This document shows, one piece after another, positions 1 through 34,690 of a stretch of 64,000 nucleotides of DNA. The notes under the pieces are model-generated. The model was not told where the DNA came from, made no database searches, and worked only from the letters and a program-made list of their open reading frames with translations. Within the stretch, counting starts at the first letter, position 1. Each line of letters opens with the position of its first letter. Position numbers and translations under genes: made by a program. This DNA comes from Centroberyx gerrardi (Eukaryota > Chordata > Actinopteri > Beryciformes > Berycidae), in the NCBI RefSeq assembly GCF_048128805.1, contig NC_135997.1, forward strand, positions 29,172,815-29,236,814, read 5' to 3'.

Positions 1-484
1 TTATTGAAGGCATTCATTCCCCTTAAACTATACATTATCCCTTGTGCAAGACGAGGCTGGATCAACAGTATGTCACTGTGGTTACCAAGCACACCAAAAG
101 AAACCAATAATATTAGGAATATCCCTCACTTTGGGTATAGGAGGGTCTTACTTAGAGTACAGGAGCCCTTCCTCTTAGTTAACAACACTTTTGAATTGCT
201 CCCTGACCATTTTATTTTTCCTGCACGTTTAATTTAATCCAAACCAACCTTTGGATTCTTTAGCCACCACCATTTAACACCGGTTTTCTCTGTGAAGGTA
301 TGTAAGATAACTTACATTGTGGTCATGAGGCAAATGTGGTGGTATCAAAGATGTACACAAAAGAGATGGGACTCTTTTTTTAAAACCAGCCTGTGGCAAG
401 TATTTTGGTCAATGCAGAAATGATCCTCACTTGCCAGAACATGAATGAAGACTAATGGCATGGAGATGGGGCCTTGTGGGAAAC
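1..484. other. Spacer downstream of orc6, no gene seen
   Basis: No coding exon or known repeat is recognised here. The short open frames have no family resemblance. A minus-strand AATAAA (plus-strand TTTATT at 211-216) lies about 0.8 kb past the orc6 stop codon and could be its polyadenylation signal, but nothing else supports it. Confidence 0.4.
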
Positions 485-752
485 GATCAATGACACTTTC
501 ATATAAATGTCAGTTTGCTACTCTCTATTGATAAAACACATTAGTGGTTCAACCTCTACCCTGTTCATGAAAGCTTTTACATTTGCTCATACATTTGCTT
601 TGTGTGGAATATACAGAAGAAGAACTGGGTAGTTAGCATGAGCAGTGATAGCCACCATGGCTGAACAGAAAAAGAAAAGAGCGCCACCTACAGAAACTCA
701 AACTACATCAACAGGAAATGGAGAAAGACGTCACAGTACTGGACACACTGTT
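485..752 (+). repeat. Dispersed repeat, copy 1 of an inverted pair
   Basis: This stretch matches the reverse complement of 3880-4235 over most of its length. Shared landmarks are TTCATGAAAGCTTTT, then AGAAGAAGAACTGGGTAGTTAG, the GATAGCCACCATGGC block, the GCGCCACCT block and TACTGGACACACTG. It lies in the 3' flank of orc6, and its partner lies in an orc6 intron. There is no coding potential. It is probably a MITE or SINE-like non-autonomous element, class not determined. Confidence 0.75.
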
Positions 753-1023
753 TGATTGACAGGTGATCTCTGGGAAGAGCAGTGCAGAGACACCACAGCA
801 ATGAGCGCTGAGCAACAAAGATAGAGACAAAATAAACAAAAAATCTTGCAGATTACCACTAAGTCCCATCCATGTGGAAAAAGTCCACTCAACGTTCTCC
901 CTCTTGGTCAATCAATAAAACAAATCTTCCGAAAAACAATATCCCAAGAAGGAGCCTGGTAAGTGACTGAACGACAAGCTTTTAAAAATCCTGAACCTTT
1001 CCCTTAAGAACGTCCTAGATCCC

Positions 1024-4000
1024 TCATGCCTCGGCTTGTGTAGATTTCAAAGCGTTTTCCAAGATTTTCCTCTTCCACTCCTCGTAGTCTTGTGCTGTTG
1101 CCTTTTCCTCTTCATCCCCTCTCTGCTGCTTAACAGATGAAGGTGAACAGTCCTCTGGAGAAAGAGACAGAATCGTCAACTACATCTCACATACAGCAAA
1201 CCTCTCACACATTACAACACAGAGTAACTGCAGTTTTCAATACAAGTTTCAAGGTTGGAGTTGCAGGTTTTCAAAAGAGAAAGGAGAAACATACAACTGC
1301 TGTAACTTTTTGTCAACATCACAGCAAACAAAGAAAAGACTGTGCCAATATAGGATTCAAAATCAGGGACATTTCAAACACGAGGGGTTTACAGGCGGTG
1401 CGCCCATGAGCAATCCATGTCTACATTTTTTTTTAAAGCTTAAAAATCTTTAACCCGTGTTAACCCGTAAATGATTTCATGTCTGAAAGGGATTTATTAG
1501 CTATTAAGGGATCATAGCTTTGACCTAATCTGTGCAAAATATAAGGACTACCGGGTCTTTCCATTAAATAAACAATCAATGCAAAGTGTCTTGTGGTAGC
1601 TATGACTTACCTTCATCCACTTGTTCAATGCTTTCAATCAGTGTTTTCTGTCTTTTCTTGGCTGTTTTAGCAGCTTCTTGAAGTGGAGAGGCTTCCTCTG
1701 TTTGATCAGAAACACAGAATATCAGTGGTACGACTGAGCAGTGTGGCATCAAAGTTAAACTTAAAGCTGCACTAGACAAGATGTTTTATGTAAAAATAAA
1801 TCATTAATTTAAAATGACGAAAACCAGCACAAAATCTTTTGACATTTTGGGAGGACTAACCTGTACCTGTAAAACATCTCACCCATCCTACATAATATAT
1901 TGTGACAATCCCTGACCCACTTACTGCAGATGGCCTGTCCCAGCTTCTGCAGCTGGACCACCAGCCGGTCAAAGATGGATTTCTTGGCTCCAGATGACGC
2001 TGCCAGCTTCTTGTCAACTTTGATTTTCAGGCATCTGCATGTAGACAACATGGGGGAGAATTGGTGGAATGATGACACCAACAGAACGTGGCCTCATTTT
2101 AGCATCTGTATAAACAATCAATTATTCAATACACAACAGAAACTGATTTATCCATGCTGATTGTTTAACTAGTCTTGCAAACTAAATAAGAAATAAATTA
2201 AGATGAAACTTTAATGATCTCCCTAGGAAATTGGGTCGTTGCAGCAGTAAATAGTAATAAGAAAAATAGAATATAAATAAGAATACAATAAATAAGGGGA
2301 TTAAACATTCCAAACATGTCAAGAGCATATTAAGTAGAAAATATGAGTTCCAGCATTATACCAAAAAATAATTATAAAAATGTCAAGATCTGTGCTATAC
2401 ACACAAATGAAAAAAAAAAAAAGTGAATTTGTGAATGTCAGAAGAAGAATACTGATGATTCATATTTTGAAGAGGCCATGATTCAGTATTTCAATTATCT
2501 GAGAATCTGCATTTGCAAGATCTGACCTTGAATCTCAAGGGTTTCAGTTGAACCTGGTTCTTGTACATCAATACCTCAAAGTCAAACATTAACCTAAAGA
2601 TGTTGAGTGTAATCCACTGACTTGCAGGCTGAATGGAGAGCAGCGGTGGTGAAGAGGGGTTTGGAAAGGTCCAGATCATGTTGCTGGGCAGCAGGGAGGC
2701 TCTCCTCATACCTGGCAGGCAGAATGCACATATAAAAAACACAGGAAGAGACGGTAAGGGAGACATTAAGGAGAAATCCACCCTAAAATACTAACACTTA
2801 AAAATAATGTGACGTCACGCTGATATTTCCAACCCAGCTACAATGTTTAATGGCAGAAATTTTAAGATATCACTTTATTAATCCCCTTTTTCAGCCATCT
2901 AAAAACATAAACAGTAAACGACCATTTTGCACCGACGTTCAATATTCATACAGGGAGAAATCCATCGTAGAAAAGGCAGAGAAACCAATTTCTCCACTCC
3001 CGTGTCTGACTTTTTTGCCCTGCAGCCTGGAAGGCTCGGCCCGCTCCTCATCCCCCTCAGTCAAGTCGATTTTTCCCCCCCATGTAAAATTTAGGGGACA
3101 TTGAGAACTTAATTTATGTTGTCAAGCCCCAAAGAAATCTCAAATCTGATCTGTAACTCAATATCTTATCTGGATAAGGAAAAGCACGTTAATGCAAGGT
3201 GTAAATACACACAGAACACATTGTGAGGGTAATGTGATGAGTCAGCCCGGTGGAAATGCAGTCTGTACACTGTGTTCACATTAGTGAGAAACACAGTAAC
3301 AAAGCAAAATGGACATTTCTTTATATTTGATTGCAGTGTGGGTAGCCCTGTCGAGGCCGTACTGGACAGTTGCTATAGAAACAGACCAAAATAGTTGAAG
3401 ATGCCCTTCTGGGCGTCTTGGCGGCTCAGTGGCCTACGGGCAGAATGCAGACAATCAGAACACACATACTGGGTAAGGGCGAATTGGATTGTTCATTCTC
3501 CAGATAACCAAAATAAGGACACCAAAACATGTACAATTTGTATTGCTCTTATGGCACTGAATCTAATCCTATCAGATTAATTTAAAAGAAAAAAAAAAAA
3601 GAATGCAATTGTATTGAATTGTTGAGCTGCTCAAAGATTTTTCCTGAATTGAATTGTTCACTACATATTGAGATTCATATTAAATTTGTCTAAAAAGGAG
3701 ACTCACATCCCTAGTACAGTAGGCTGTGTCAGTATAATGAAATTGAAATGGTTTAGAAGGCAACTTTTCTCCATCGATGCCACAGTGGTATGTTTCCCTG
3801 CTATGTTATGGTTAGAAAGATGCTGAAATTTTCATATTTTCATACCACATGTTACTGCACTTCCCGTCACCTGTCACACAGTGTGTCCAGTACAATGACC
3901 TCTATTTCCTTGGATTTTCTGTTGATGCAGTTTGAGTTTCCTGCAGGTGGCGCTCTTTTCTTTGTTCGGCCATGGTGGCTATCACTGCTCATGCTAACTA

Positions 4001-6784
4001 CCCAGTTCTTCTTCTGTTTACTCCAAACACACTACAAATGTAAGACGCATCACTTCCTGTGTGACAGAGGATTTTTCCTTTGAAAGAGCTAACAGACACC
4101 GAATATTTAGAACAGCAAATGCAAAAGCTTTCATGAACTGACTATAGGATGAATCACTATTGAGCTATATCAATCAGCAATAGAAGGTAGATAAACGGAC
4201 ATTTATTTATATAAAAATGTCAAGCATTATTATTTTAATACTGTAGGTTAAATCAATAAGGTATCACGATTTTCCACTCGATTCACATGGTCACTGTAGT
4301 TCATGGAAGTGATCCTAATATCTTTGTACAGTGGGTGCGCTCCAAAACCCTGTGCTGCACCGCTGATTACATAGCGGCAAGGGCAGAGGGAACCGCTTCC
4401 CTAAAGCGTACCCTTACTGCGTATTGCACCGCTTACTACGTATTGCAGCATGGGTGGTAGTGGTCTAAATGTTTAAATGGAGCATAATCTGACAGCTGGC
4501 GGTATCTCTGCTATAGTAAACAATAGTCAATGGAGGAGAACAAAGTAAAAACATTTCAGCCTCCTTATAACTCAACATTCAGCAACATTTCTTACTTCTA
4601 AACAAAGTAATGGAAACTCGTAATAACACTTGTGTTTTGGTACCAAACTCACAGTGTTTAACTACCCGTCATCACTCTCCATGTTTGCATGTATACCCCT
4701 CGCCGACTGTCAGACAGGCAAGAGCGGCACGACCGTGGGCCATGTGCCAGCTTTAAATGGAGTGGAAACCGCGCCCAGCCGGCACAAAGTGCCGCACCGG
4801 CACAGACCGGCATGATCTGTTCTCACCTTTCAAGTATTTGTGCTGCCACTTTGACGGCCTCCATGCAGCCATACTGAACAGCCAGCTCCCTCAGTCCCAG
4901 ACGAGACTCCAGTCCCAAGAGACACTCCATGGCCTTCAGGCTGCTCTGGTACTGCTTCTTATTCAGCCCAGACAGCTTGATGACATATTCCTAAAGACAG
5001 CGTACAGCATTGCTTATAGAGCTGTCCAATGCAATAGAATATCAATGCAATATCCTAAAAAAAATAAGGTTGTCAAAGATCTCTAGTTTATAATGGAAAT
5101 GAGGTAGTGAAATGAAATTTTAGCGTCAAATCAAATCTGTGCATAAGCATGGTTCTTGCATGAGGCCCATTGGCTGGAAATCTATTGGTAACTAGCCAAG
5201 ATGTAGGAGAAAACAGCTTACTTTGTCCAGGGGTTGCTTCATGGATGTTGCTGCCAACTCAAGGCATATCACAGTTTTGCCTGTAGCTGTAATGTTACCG
5301 AGTGCCGTGCATCTCACCGCAGATAACCGCACATACTCCTGTGCCTGGCTGTGGAGGAGAAAGAGAGTTACAGTATGAAGAGCTGGGAGAAAATGCAACT
5401 ATGAAAATGCAATTCTGGCCATTACAGATTGCATGGTGCTGAAAAGTAATTAAGTCACCAGATTACTGAAAATGAAAGTATCAGTTCCCAATCACTGATT
5501 ACTAATGGAGGCTTATATCTGAGTAGGGCTGGGTAATGAATAATAACACACAGAGGTCTTAAATACAAAGATATCAAAAAGCGTTAAAACTTTGATTCTT
5601 ACAGTGAGAACTCAAGTTTTCTTCCCGTTAACTGTTATTTGTGCTGAAGAAATAACACAGAGATCCACTTTCACTTGAAATGTGAAAAGATATAGGAACA
5701 TCACAGAGCAAAACTCCAAAAAGTCTAATTTACTGACACCAAGATTTACAAATTTAAACTAAGAATATTACTAGATGAGGAAAACACATATTTGACAAAG
5801 ACTATGTTGTGACCAAGATACACACACGGCTTTGAATAATTTGCCTCTGGTGCTCAGTGGGAAGGGGGTAGTAAATAGTTTCAGTAGCTTATCTATTTCA
5901 AAAGAAAGAGGATGCTGCGTGTAGGGGGCAGAGTCAGATAAGATACTTCAATAAAGGGAAACTCAAAAATCCTTATTTATTCGCTATGTAATCCCACAAT
6001 AGATGTGATCCTTGGCTTGGAACAACAGCTGAAATCACATTGCATACCTCTTAATATGAAGGTTAGCTTACTTCATTTTTGTATTCTATGTATCCTGGTG
6101 ATTACAGTTGTAGTTACTACCCAATATTGCTTGTGACATAGTATATATGCCTTAGTTACATTAACCAACGAATTAAACAACTTTACTGTAGCTGCTACTG
6201 CCACGCTCGCCAGTATACGTTCCGTGTATGGACAGAACATCACGCCAAACTCCGTTCAAAAATCTGACATTAAAATAGCCAAGTTACACACCCTGGTAGA
6301 ATAGGATTTAAAACCTTTCATGATTCGTTGGGCGCACGTACCCAATACAGGGTATAAACTAGAGGTCTACATCTCGTGTTTGAATAAAATCTCAACTTTT
6401 AGAGTTAGTTCACCTGTTATTCCCAAAATATTCTTCCACAAAAACAACGTTACACCGTGGAGAGGGCTAGTACCGCGCACTGCAAAACAATTCTAACAGT
6501 TAAGATGTTTCTGGGCCATTTACAGTACATGCTGAAATGTCCAGAAGACCTAGCGGCTCGTAAAAGGTCTTAAATTATGTTATACGTGGTGAATAATGGC
6601 AAGTAAACTTTATTCTGCCAAATTATTGAACGGGGTTTGGCATACCGTTCTGTCCTCACAACACGGCCTATACTGAGTCATACATGCGAGTACAGTGTAT
6701 TATAATCTTATAAACTCACCGAATAATTCTCGCAGAAGTTACACCCATCTTTGCAGCGAGTTTAGAGAACATCTCGTTTTCCAT
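1024..6784 (-). CDS. orc6: Origin recognition complex subunit 6 (7 coding exons)
   Basis: ORC6 is the smallest subunit of the origin recognition complex. It binds origin DNA, helps load MCM helicase in the nucleus and also acts in cytokinesis. Coding exons, in transcript order: 6784-6720, 5348-5222, 4990-4827, 2711-2622, 2034-1925, 1697-1611, 1118-1024. All junctions are GT-AG and in phase, giving 738 nt and 245 residues (human 252). Recognisable blocks are MENEMFSKLAAKMGV at the start, QEYVRLSAVRCTALGN, VIKLSGLNKKQYQSSL, DLDLSKPLFTTAALHSACK, CLKIKVDKKLAASSGAKKS and the C-terminal QDYEEWKRKILENA. The first two-thirds form the paired TFIIB-like cyclin folds. The C-terminal motif binds ORC3, and Tyr226 aligns with human Tyr232, which is mutated in Meier-Gorlin syndrome. 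The least certain junction is the exon 7 acceptor (AG at 1120-1119), chosen because nearby AGs break the frame. The gene is head-to-head with vps35. Confidence 0.96.
1761..1811 (+). repeat. Solo end of a MITE in orc6 intron 5
   Basis: TTAAAGCTGCACTAGAC followed by an AT-rich stretch resembles the terminus of the element at 27072-27496 (TTATAGCTGCACTAGGC). Only this end is recognisable, so it is a truncated copy or a solo end. Confidence 0.5.
2200..2345 (+). repeat. Dispersed repeat, TTTAATGATC...GGAAATTGGGTCG family
   Basis: The block around 2208-2250 (TTTAATGATCTCCCTAGGAA, then ATTGGGTCGTTGCAGCAG) is matched in the same order at 38085-38125. Both are followed by AT-rich sequence ending near GGGGATTAAAC or GGGGTATTAAAC. 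It lies in orc6 intron 3, has no coding content and is a common type of teleost interspersed repeat. Confidence 0.65.
2765..3115 (+). repeat. Dispersed non-coding repeat (AAATCCACCCTAAAA family), copy 1
   Basis: It shares ordered blocks with 39850-40265: AAATCCACCCTAAAA, a GTGA[CT]GTCAC block, AGC[CT]ATCTAAAAACAT, CATTTTGCACC, TTCAA and AATCCATCGT. It lies immediately upstream (in transcript sense) of orc6 exon 4, inside intron 3. A CCCTGCAGCCTGGAAGGC segment near the end may be a neighbouring repeat. No terminal repeats were resolved. Confidence 0.65.
3880..4235 (-). repeat. Dispersed repeat, copy 2 of the inverted pair, in orc6 intron 3
   Basis: The reverse complement matches 485-752, including CAGTGTGTCCAGTACAATGA, the CCATGGTGGCTATCAC block and GCTTTCATGAAC. 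The two copies face each other across about 3.1 kb that includes orc6 exons 4 to 7. A transcript covering both could fold on itself, although copy 1 lies beyond the stop codon and may be outside the mature mRNA. Confidence 0.75.
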
Positions 6785-7570
6785 ATTTGACTGCGAGAAA
6801 GAGCGTCAAGACAGAAATGTAAGTAAAGACTGCTTATCCACTCTGCACAAGAGCTAGAGAAGAAACAGTTGGCGGGAAATTTGTCAGACGCCACGACACG
6901 TCAACACGTTCCTCACATCTGATTGGCTGTACGTATGCATGTCTGTGTGTACGTCATGTTTATCTATGCATTAATGCCGCATTCACTGTATATCGGATTT
7001 ATGGTAAAAACGAACTTCCCACTGGGAAAAACCGTCCACGTCAACCTCTATGTCACAAGATGAAGTCGTTCTGTACAATTTGTTATCATTATTAACATTT
7101 GACAAATTACAATTTAGCGGGTCACATAAGATCAAGGGACAAGCAGGGTCGCTGGGAACATGCTGTCTTCACAGGCCGGGAAAGTGGCAATTTGGTGATG
7201 CAAGGTTTAGGAGACTATGAAATCCATGCTATAAACTGATGGAAAAATGAAGTATACAACAACTAGACATATCTAAAACATCAATTAGGCCTACATGCCT
7301 AGATTGGAGCCAATTTTCTCCTCTCCATTCTGCCGTCGCAGCACAAAGTGGCTCTGTTCAACTTGATTTCTAGAATTAAACAACAGGCAGAACAAAACTC
7401 TTACGATAGGGTGTGTTTAGTTATTTCCCACCAAAAGCTTTTGAATGCGCGACCATCCGTATTTACGCCGTCTGTCCCCGGAAATAGGAGCTGAGAGTAG
7501 ACCGTGAATGCAGCATTAGTCTGAGTCACATGACAGGCCAGCCTTTCCTACTGACACACATCTGATAATC
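6785..7570. promoter_or_regulatory. Bidirectional promoter between orc6 and vps35
   Basis: The two start codons point away from each other across 786 bp, as in the human ORC6-VPS35 pair. TTGGCGGGAAA at 6869-6879 is an E2F-type site about 85 bp upstream of the orc6 ATG, which fits cell-cycle control of a replication gene. A CCAAT-box core (ATTGG) lies at 6922-6926. No TATA box is obvious on either side. Transcription starts are inferred, not seen. Confidence 0.75.
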
Positions 7571-29904
<22,334 letters not shown>

Positions 29905-31560
29905 AACCACAGCGGATGGAAAGGGTTTGGGGGTCAAACTCTAGATATATAACTAGATTGTGAATATATAACTTACACACACACTTGCAAAAACACACTC
30001 GCACCAAGGTATCCCATCCAGTAGGTCAGGGTTTTAAAAAAAAATAAAATAAAAGTGTGATGTGATTATGCCGCCGAGAGCTATCTTATCTTCCTCTTTA
30101 AATCTTTCCCTATCCCTCCTTCTCCTTTTATCTTTTATTTCCCCCCCATCAATTCCTCCTCCCCCCTGCCTCCCAGGACCATTTCATGACTTTATTTTTT
30201 AGCTAGAACAGGTTTGAAATGTTACATTTTGAGAAACCGGTGCATTGACAACACTGCACTTATCTTCACCTTGCACTTCCAAAGTCTTTGGCATCATTCC
30301 TTCGTGAATTCCTACTTGAGCGTTTTCGTCATCCAGAGGGAGCCCCCCGCGCCGAGAGAGCCGAGAGATACTCAGTTTAATAAACAGATGAACTTTAACC
30401 CGCTGTCTGTCACTGTATCACTGGTAGCATCCCCCATAGCCATGCTGTTAGTCTTCGTCCACTGGGTCTTAGGTCTCCATCCCTCCCTTCCTCGTATTGA
30501 AAACCTTTTAGTTGAGTATCTTATGGTTGCTGAATCTAATAGAAGTGTCATGGTGTTCAATCCTCCCCCTCAATAGCCAGAAGTCTTTTAATAGCCAGTC
30601 AATCTGCTGTTCTTCAGGATGGCTTGGGGGAAGTCTTACCAGGTGTAGATGAAACTGAAGACCCATGCATGCTATGGCACCGCAGACGTGACACAATGAA
30701 CACGGTTCCTCACGAACACTTAAGAATGACCACTTTTTCACCCCGTTTCAGACGTTTGTGGTGCAAACTTTTTTTATCCTTCCATTTAATCATGCAATAT
30801 TTTCCACGATTATTGATCCTTCTGCTAGTCTAAGTCCATGGGCAGCGAGGAGAGTACAAGTGACCTTTTGAAGAATCTGTAGGAGGTTTTTTTTTTGTTA
30901 CGAACGGCGGAGCGTTGGCTGCCTGCCTCTCGTCAAAATGTGTGGACTCGTATTTTAAAATATAACTCGCGCTCTCGTCCCTTTTCTGATTAAATGCGTC
31001 GGATACGTCTCGCCATCTCTCTTTTTGCTTCTCGTTCATTTGTCCATTTATCTGTGGCGCCAGGTCATTCTGCATGTGCGGAACAGAGACGAAGCGAGGC
31101 TGCAGATGAAGCGTCCTACCAGCTGTACCGCTTAGCTCCGGTGTCTGAGATTGACATTGCTTTGCTGAAATATGTAATCCATTGCCTGGTAATGTTGTGT
31201 CATTGTTGCCGGTGAAGCTAGTGAATAACAGAGCAGTCTGACCCTTCAAGTTGATCTGTTTGTAGAGGGGGGGGGGGGGCAGTGATTCCTCTGGAAATTG
31301 CATGGTAGTCGTTAAGCTGCCATACTGAGTGCTTGATGATGCGTGTGTGTGTGTGTATGAGAGATTATTGCATTGGTAGCTGCAGCTTTCAACAGTGTCT
31401 GCTAACATCTTTATTTCTTAGCTGTTAATGTTGCGTTGATTTGTTGGAGGCAGCATCTACCTATTCCTCTCCCTCCCTGGATCTCTGTCATGTATTGTAT
31501 GTATAACCTACTTGTAAATCAGAGAAAGAGGAAAAAAGCAGAATAAATATCAATTATCAT
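29905..31560 (+). other. vps35: Probable vps35 3' untranslated region
   Basis: No coding sequence follows the vps35 stop. Candidate polyadenylation signals are an AATAAA at about 30040 and a better isolated AATAAA at 31542-31547. A homopolymeric G run lies at about 31267-31278 and a short TG tract at about 31341. Which signal is used cannot be told from sequence. Confidence 0.5.
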
Positions 31561-33279
31561 CAGTCATTTGCACAAATAAACAAATTGATATTAACCCTAC
31601 ATGTCTGCATCTTGTTTATTGTACACACACAGCCTATCAATGTAATCGTTAATTGGAATGGCCTTAACAACAGTAGTTTCAACAACAGCATAAAATCTCA
31701 TATACATTAGTACTCACTGTATTATTAAATATTTTTTCTGTTTCCAGGTACACTTTAGGTCATGCATTACAATTTGACGATTGACTGACTAAATGAGTTA
31801 AAAGTGACTACAATTATACAGCTTTGTTTTTCATTATTATTAAGAATTGTATACCTACTTTTGAAACACCTGGTAGATGTATTCATTCATTGCCTTCATG
31901 ATAACTTGTTAGAATGATCTAACTGAATGGTTCTGCTTCCAGGATCATTACATTAGTATTCACCTTCATTTGGATTTAATGGTGAACTTGGCAGTTATGG
32001 AACTGTGGAGTTGACTTTGAAGCCTATAGTGTTACTTAATTGTTAATCTACCCCTTTCTCAATAATGAATGTGTATATTTATGACAGTATTGCTTTTGCA
32101 TAGTCTTGTATTTCTCTTCTGCTGAGCGAGCTCTAATTGTCTGTATTATAGCTGAATATTACCTATAGCTTAATATTGGTCTATACCTTCTATTTCACAG
32201 CTCCTTCTTTGGAGAATGTGCCACACAAAGTTATCTCAATTTCCACCCCCATCTGTCTGGCAAAAGGATTGTAAATTTAAATTAGTCACCATTTCTAGCT
32301 ATGAAAAGATCTTTGTGTGAACAGAACATGTTTAGGATCCGTTGCTTTTCATCCAGTTACCTTCATTCAAGCCTCTATCCAGCGCGGCCTGGTTGCTGGA
32401 TGAGTCATGAGCAATTTCAGACAAAAGAACTGACAAAAGAGAATGGAAAAAAATGCAGCATTTTTTTTATAAACTAAACACTGATTCACTCTTGGAAACG
32501 GTACATGCAATCTACTGAAGAGCTATGTGGGCACAATACGTAGTTCGATGCTAATGAACTTATTTGTTGTTTTAATGGTGAAAGGTGTGATGACTCAAGG
32601 CTGGAGGCAGGACCCACGGCTGTAGTCTACAATAATCACTGAACTAGATTTCACAGTTGGCATCACTGCTCATGTCAGGAGAAACTGAATGGGTGGATGA
32701 CTGAAGTACTTTTCCAACAGATTTCCAGAAGATTACCAATTGACACAAGGTAAGTGGAATTTGCCTTTTTGCATATCGCTCATACATATACTCACATATG
32801 CAGAGTACTGGGTTAACTGCAGTACCGGCAGTTTGAGATTCAGTACCTTGGCAGTGTTTGTTTAATACCAGCCAACTTGCCACAACTTCAGTAGACTTGC
32901 TGTGTCCTCTCAGACTAGTATAGGTTTAGAGACTTTGTCAATAGTTTTGCAGCTTTCAACTAGAGATGTCCAAACTCCTTCCTATAGTTCAAATCAGGAT
33001 TTGCTAGGAAATGCCTGTGATGGCTTTCTATGGAGAATACATGAACTGCATACTGTCAGAATGTTCTGCCTGGATTTAACAGGGCTTTTTAGTAATGGTA
33101 AAAAATGTCTCTTCCCCAGAGCAATTTGCATGCAGATCAACTCACTTCCTCAATTATCCTGATTAAACTGAATGTGAGTATGAATTGCTATTTTCGTCAC
33201 CAAGTACATGGTTGTATTATGCAAGAATCATTTAAGACTATGAACAAGAGATTTCCATGTAACATAGCAAATTGTACAG
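31561..33279. other. Intergenic spacer, nothing recognised
   Basis: AT-rich sequence without exons, known repeat landmarks or long open frames. The short open frames near 32644-33359 show no family resemblance. Confidence 0.5.
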
Positions 33280-33780
33280 TTAAAGGTGCTGTGTGTATTG
33301 TTTTAACATCAATAAATTATTTCCTCAATCATTTTGAGACTTTAGTACGAATATCGTAAATAAACAAGACCATCACCGAGAAGATTGGCAGCCTCTACCG
33401 GCTTCCACACTGCATTTAACAGTGTGCCACTGGGTCAGATCTGGTGGGAAATCTGCTGAAAATGGTGCTAAAGCCTTCAGAGTAGCTGGTAGTGGCAGAT
33501 GGTGCAAGGAGTGAAAGGCCAAAGAGAAGAGAGTTTACTGAAGAGTATAAACATGTTGGACATGTTTATACTCTTCAGTAAAGCAAAAGATACCAGGGAG
33601 GGAGAGCAGGGAGAAACAAGGTATAAGGGAAATATGGTCTTAATTTTGTCAGCACTAATATCACTGTGTGAGATGGCTACCGATCACCTCAGCCGTGGTC
33701 TCACTAGTCTACGGCAAGTATACCATCAAAATTGACTTGATGATGTATTGATGGTTAAAAATGCTATACGGAGCACCTTT
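33280..33780 (+). mobile_element. MITE family M2 copy with internal fold-back
   Basis: It shares the GATTGGCAGCCTCTACC and GATCTGGTGGGA blocks with 49245-49325. It also shares the GCAGATGGTG...AAGGAGTGAAAG to TATACCA part with 20990-21240. It contains a perfect 22-bp-arm hairpin at 33534-33582 that is absent from the other copies. It starts TTAAAGGTGCTGTGTGTATTG, resembling the ends of the 27072 element. Confidence 0.75.
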
Positions 33781-34439
33781 GAGGCAGAGCGCAAGCCAGA
33801 ATTACAATGGCAGAAAATACTGTGGCCACAACATCAGGAACATAATATTCTGTTTGCAAACTAAGTAACGTAAGAATCCTAGATGTGTTGTGTACATCCA
33901 AGTACTTCAGTAGTGTCCGTCAAGCTCTGCAGCCATTTTGCTTTCTTCATACGGTACACAGGAAAATGTTTTCTCATCAAAATGTTTTGTTCTTTGCCAC
34001 CTCAATCTTTCCAAGCAACGTTGTTAAATCAGTGCCATCAGACTAGTTAAAAGCCATTCCTGTTGTGTCCATTCCCTTAAGTTACTTCTGTATTCACATG
34101 AGGCCTGACTCAGACCCTTGACGGAGGAAAAGGAAAAGAAAAGAAAAGGAAAGGAAAATCCTGCATGCATTCCAGGAGTTATTTAGTGATGAAGTGTTAT
34201 AATTTACTTTTCTGGTGTACCCATTTTCCCTCAAGCTGCCTCATCTACCTAAGTTGATGATTTCCTACATTTCCTAGAATGCCTTTCGACAACCCCCAGA
34301 GAAGGGGCGTGACCTTTTGCTTTCAATCAAAGGTGGGCGTATGTGTGTATAAATACAGCTAACTAGCCCACTGTTCATGAGTATTGGGCATATTCATGAT
34401 CGTGGCCGTGCCTCTTGTTGAAAACATGTTTTGTGGCTG

Positions 34440-34690
34440 CATTGCATTCTGTTCTATTGAGACTACTGTTAGTGGAGGATTTGGTGTCTCTGCCTCTGCT
34501 GTAATGGATCTCACCCTGTATGATTGAATATCGCTCTATAAAGAAGCCCTTGCTCTTTTATTATGAGGAGCTGACACCAAAATCTGATGTTTTAGATGGT
34601 TGAAAAAATGTTCTGCTATCAAACTCCATTGTAGCTGCACTGGAAATATCTCAACATGATGCCATGTCGTCTACTTTTTGCCAGTTATTA
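34440..34690 (+). repeat. Direct repeat, copy A
   Basis: It matches 35400-35680 in the same orientation. Shared blocks are CATT(G/C)...TTCTATTG, TCTCTGCCTCT, CCTGTATGATTG, AAAGAAGCCCTT, TGACACCAAAA, and the near-identical TCTGCTATCAAACTCCATTG followed by TAGCTGC(A/G)CTGGAAATATC. A TATAAATA word lies just upstream near 34347. Confidence 0.75.

Noticed and set aside
2595..2621. Longer orc6 exon 4 ending at a GTTAAT donor
   Set aside because: The canonical donor at 2621-2620 gives HSACK joined to CLKIK, in line with human SACKILKLK.
3400..3470. GGCGGCTCAGTGGCCTACGG as a tRNA-derived SINE head
   Set aside because: It resembles an A box, but there is no convincing B box at the right distance and no tail.
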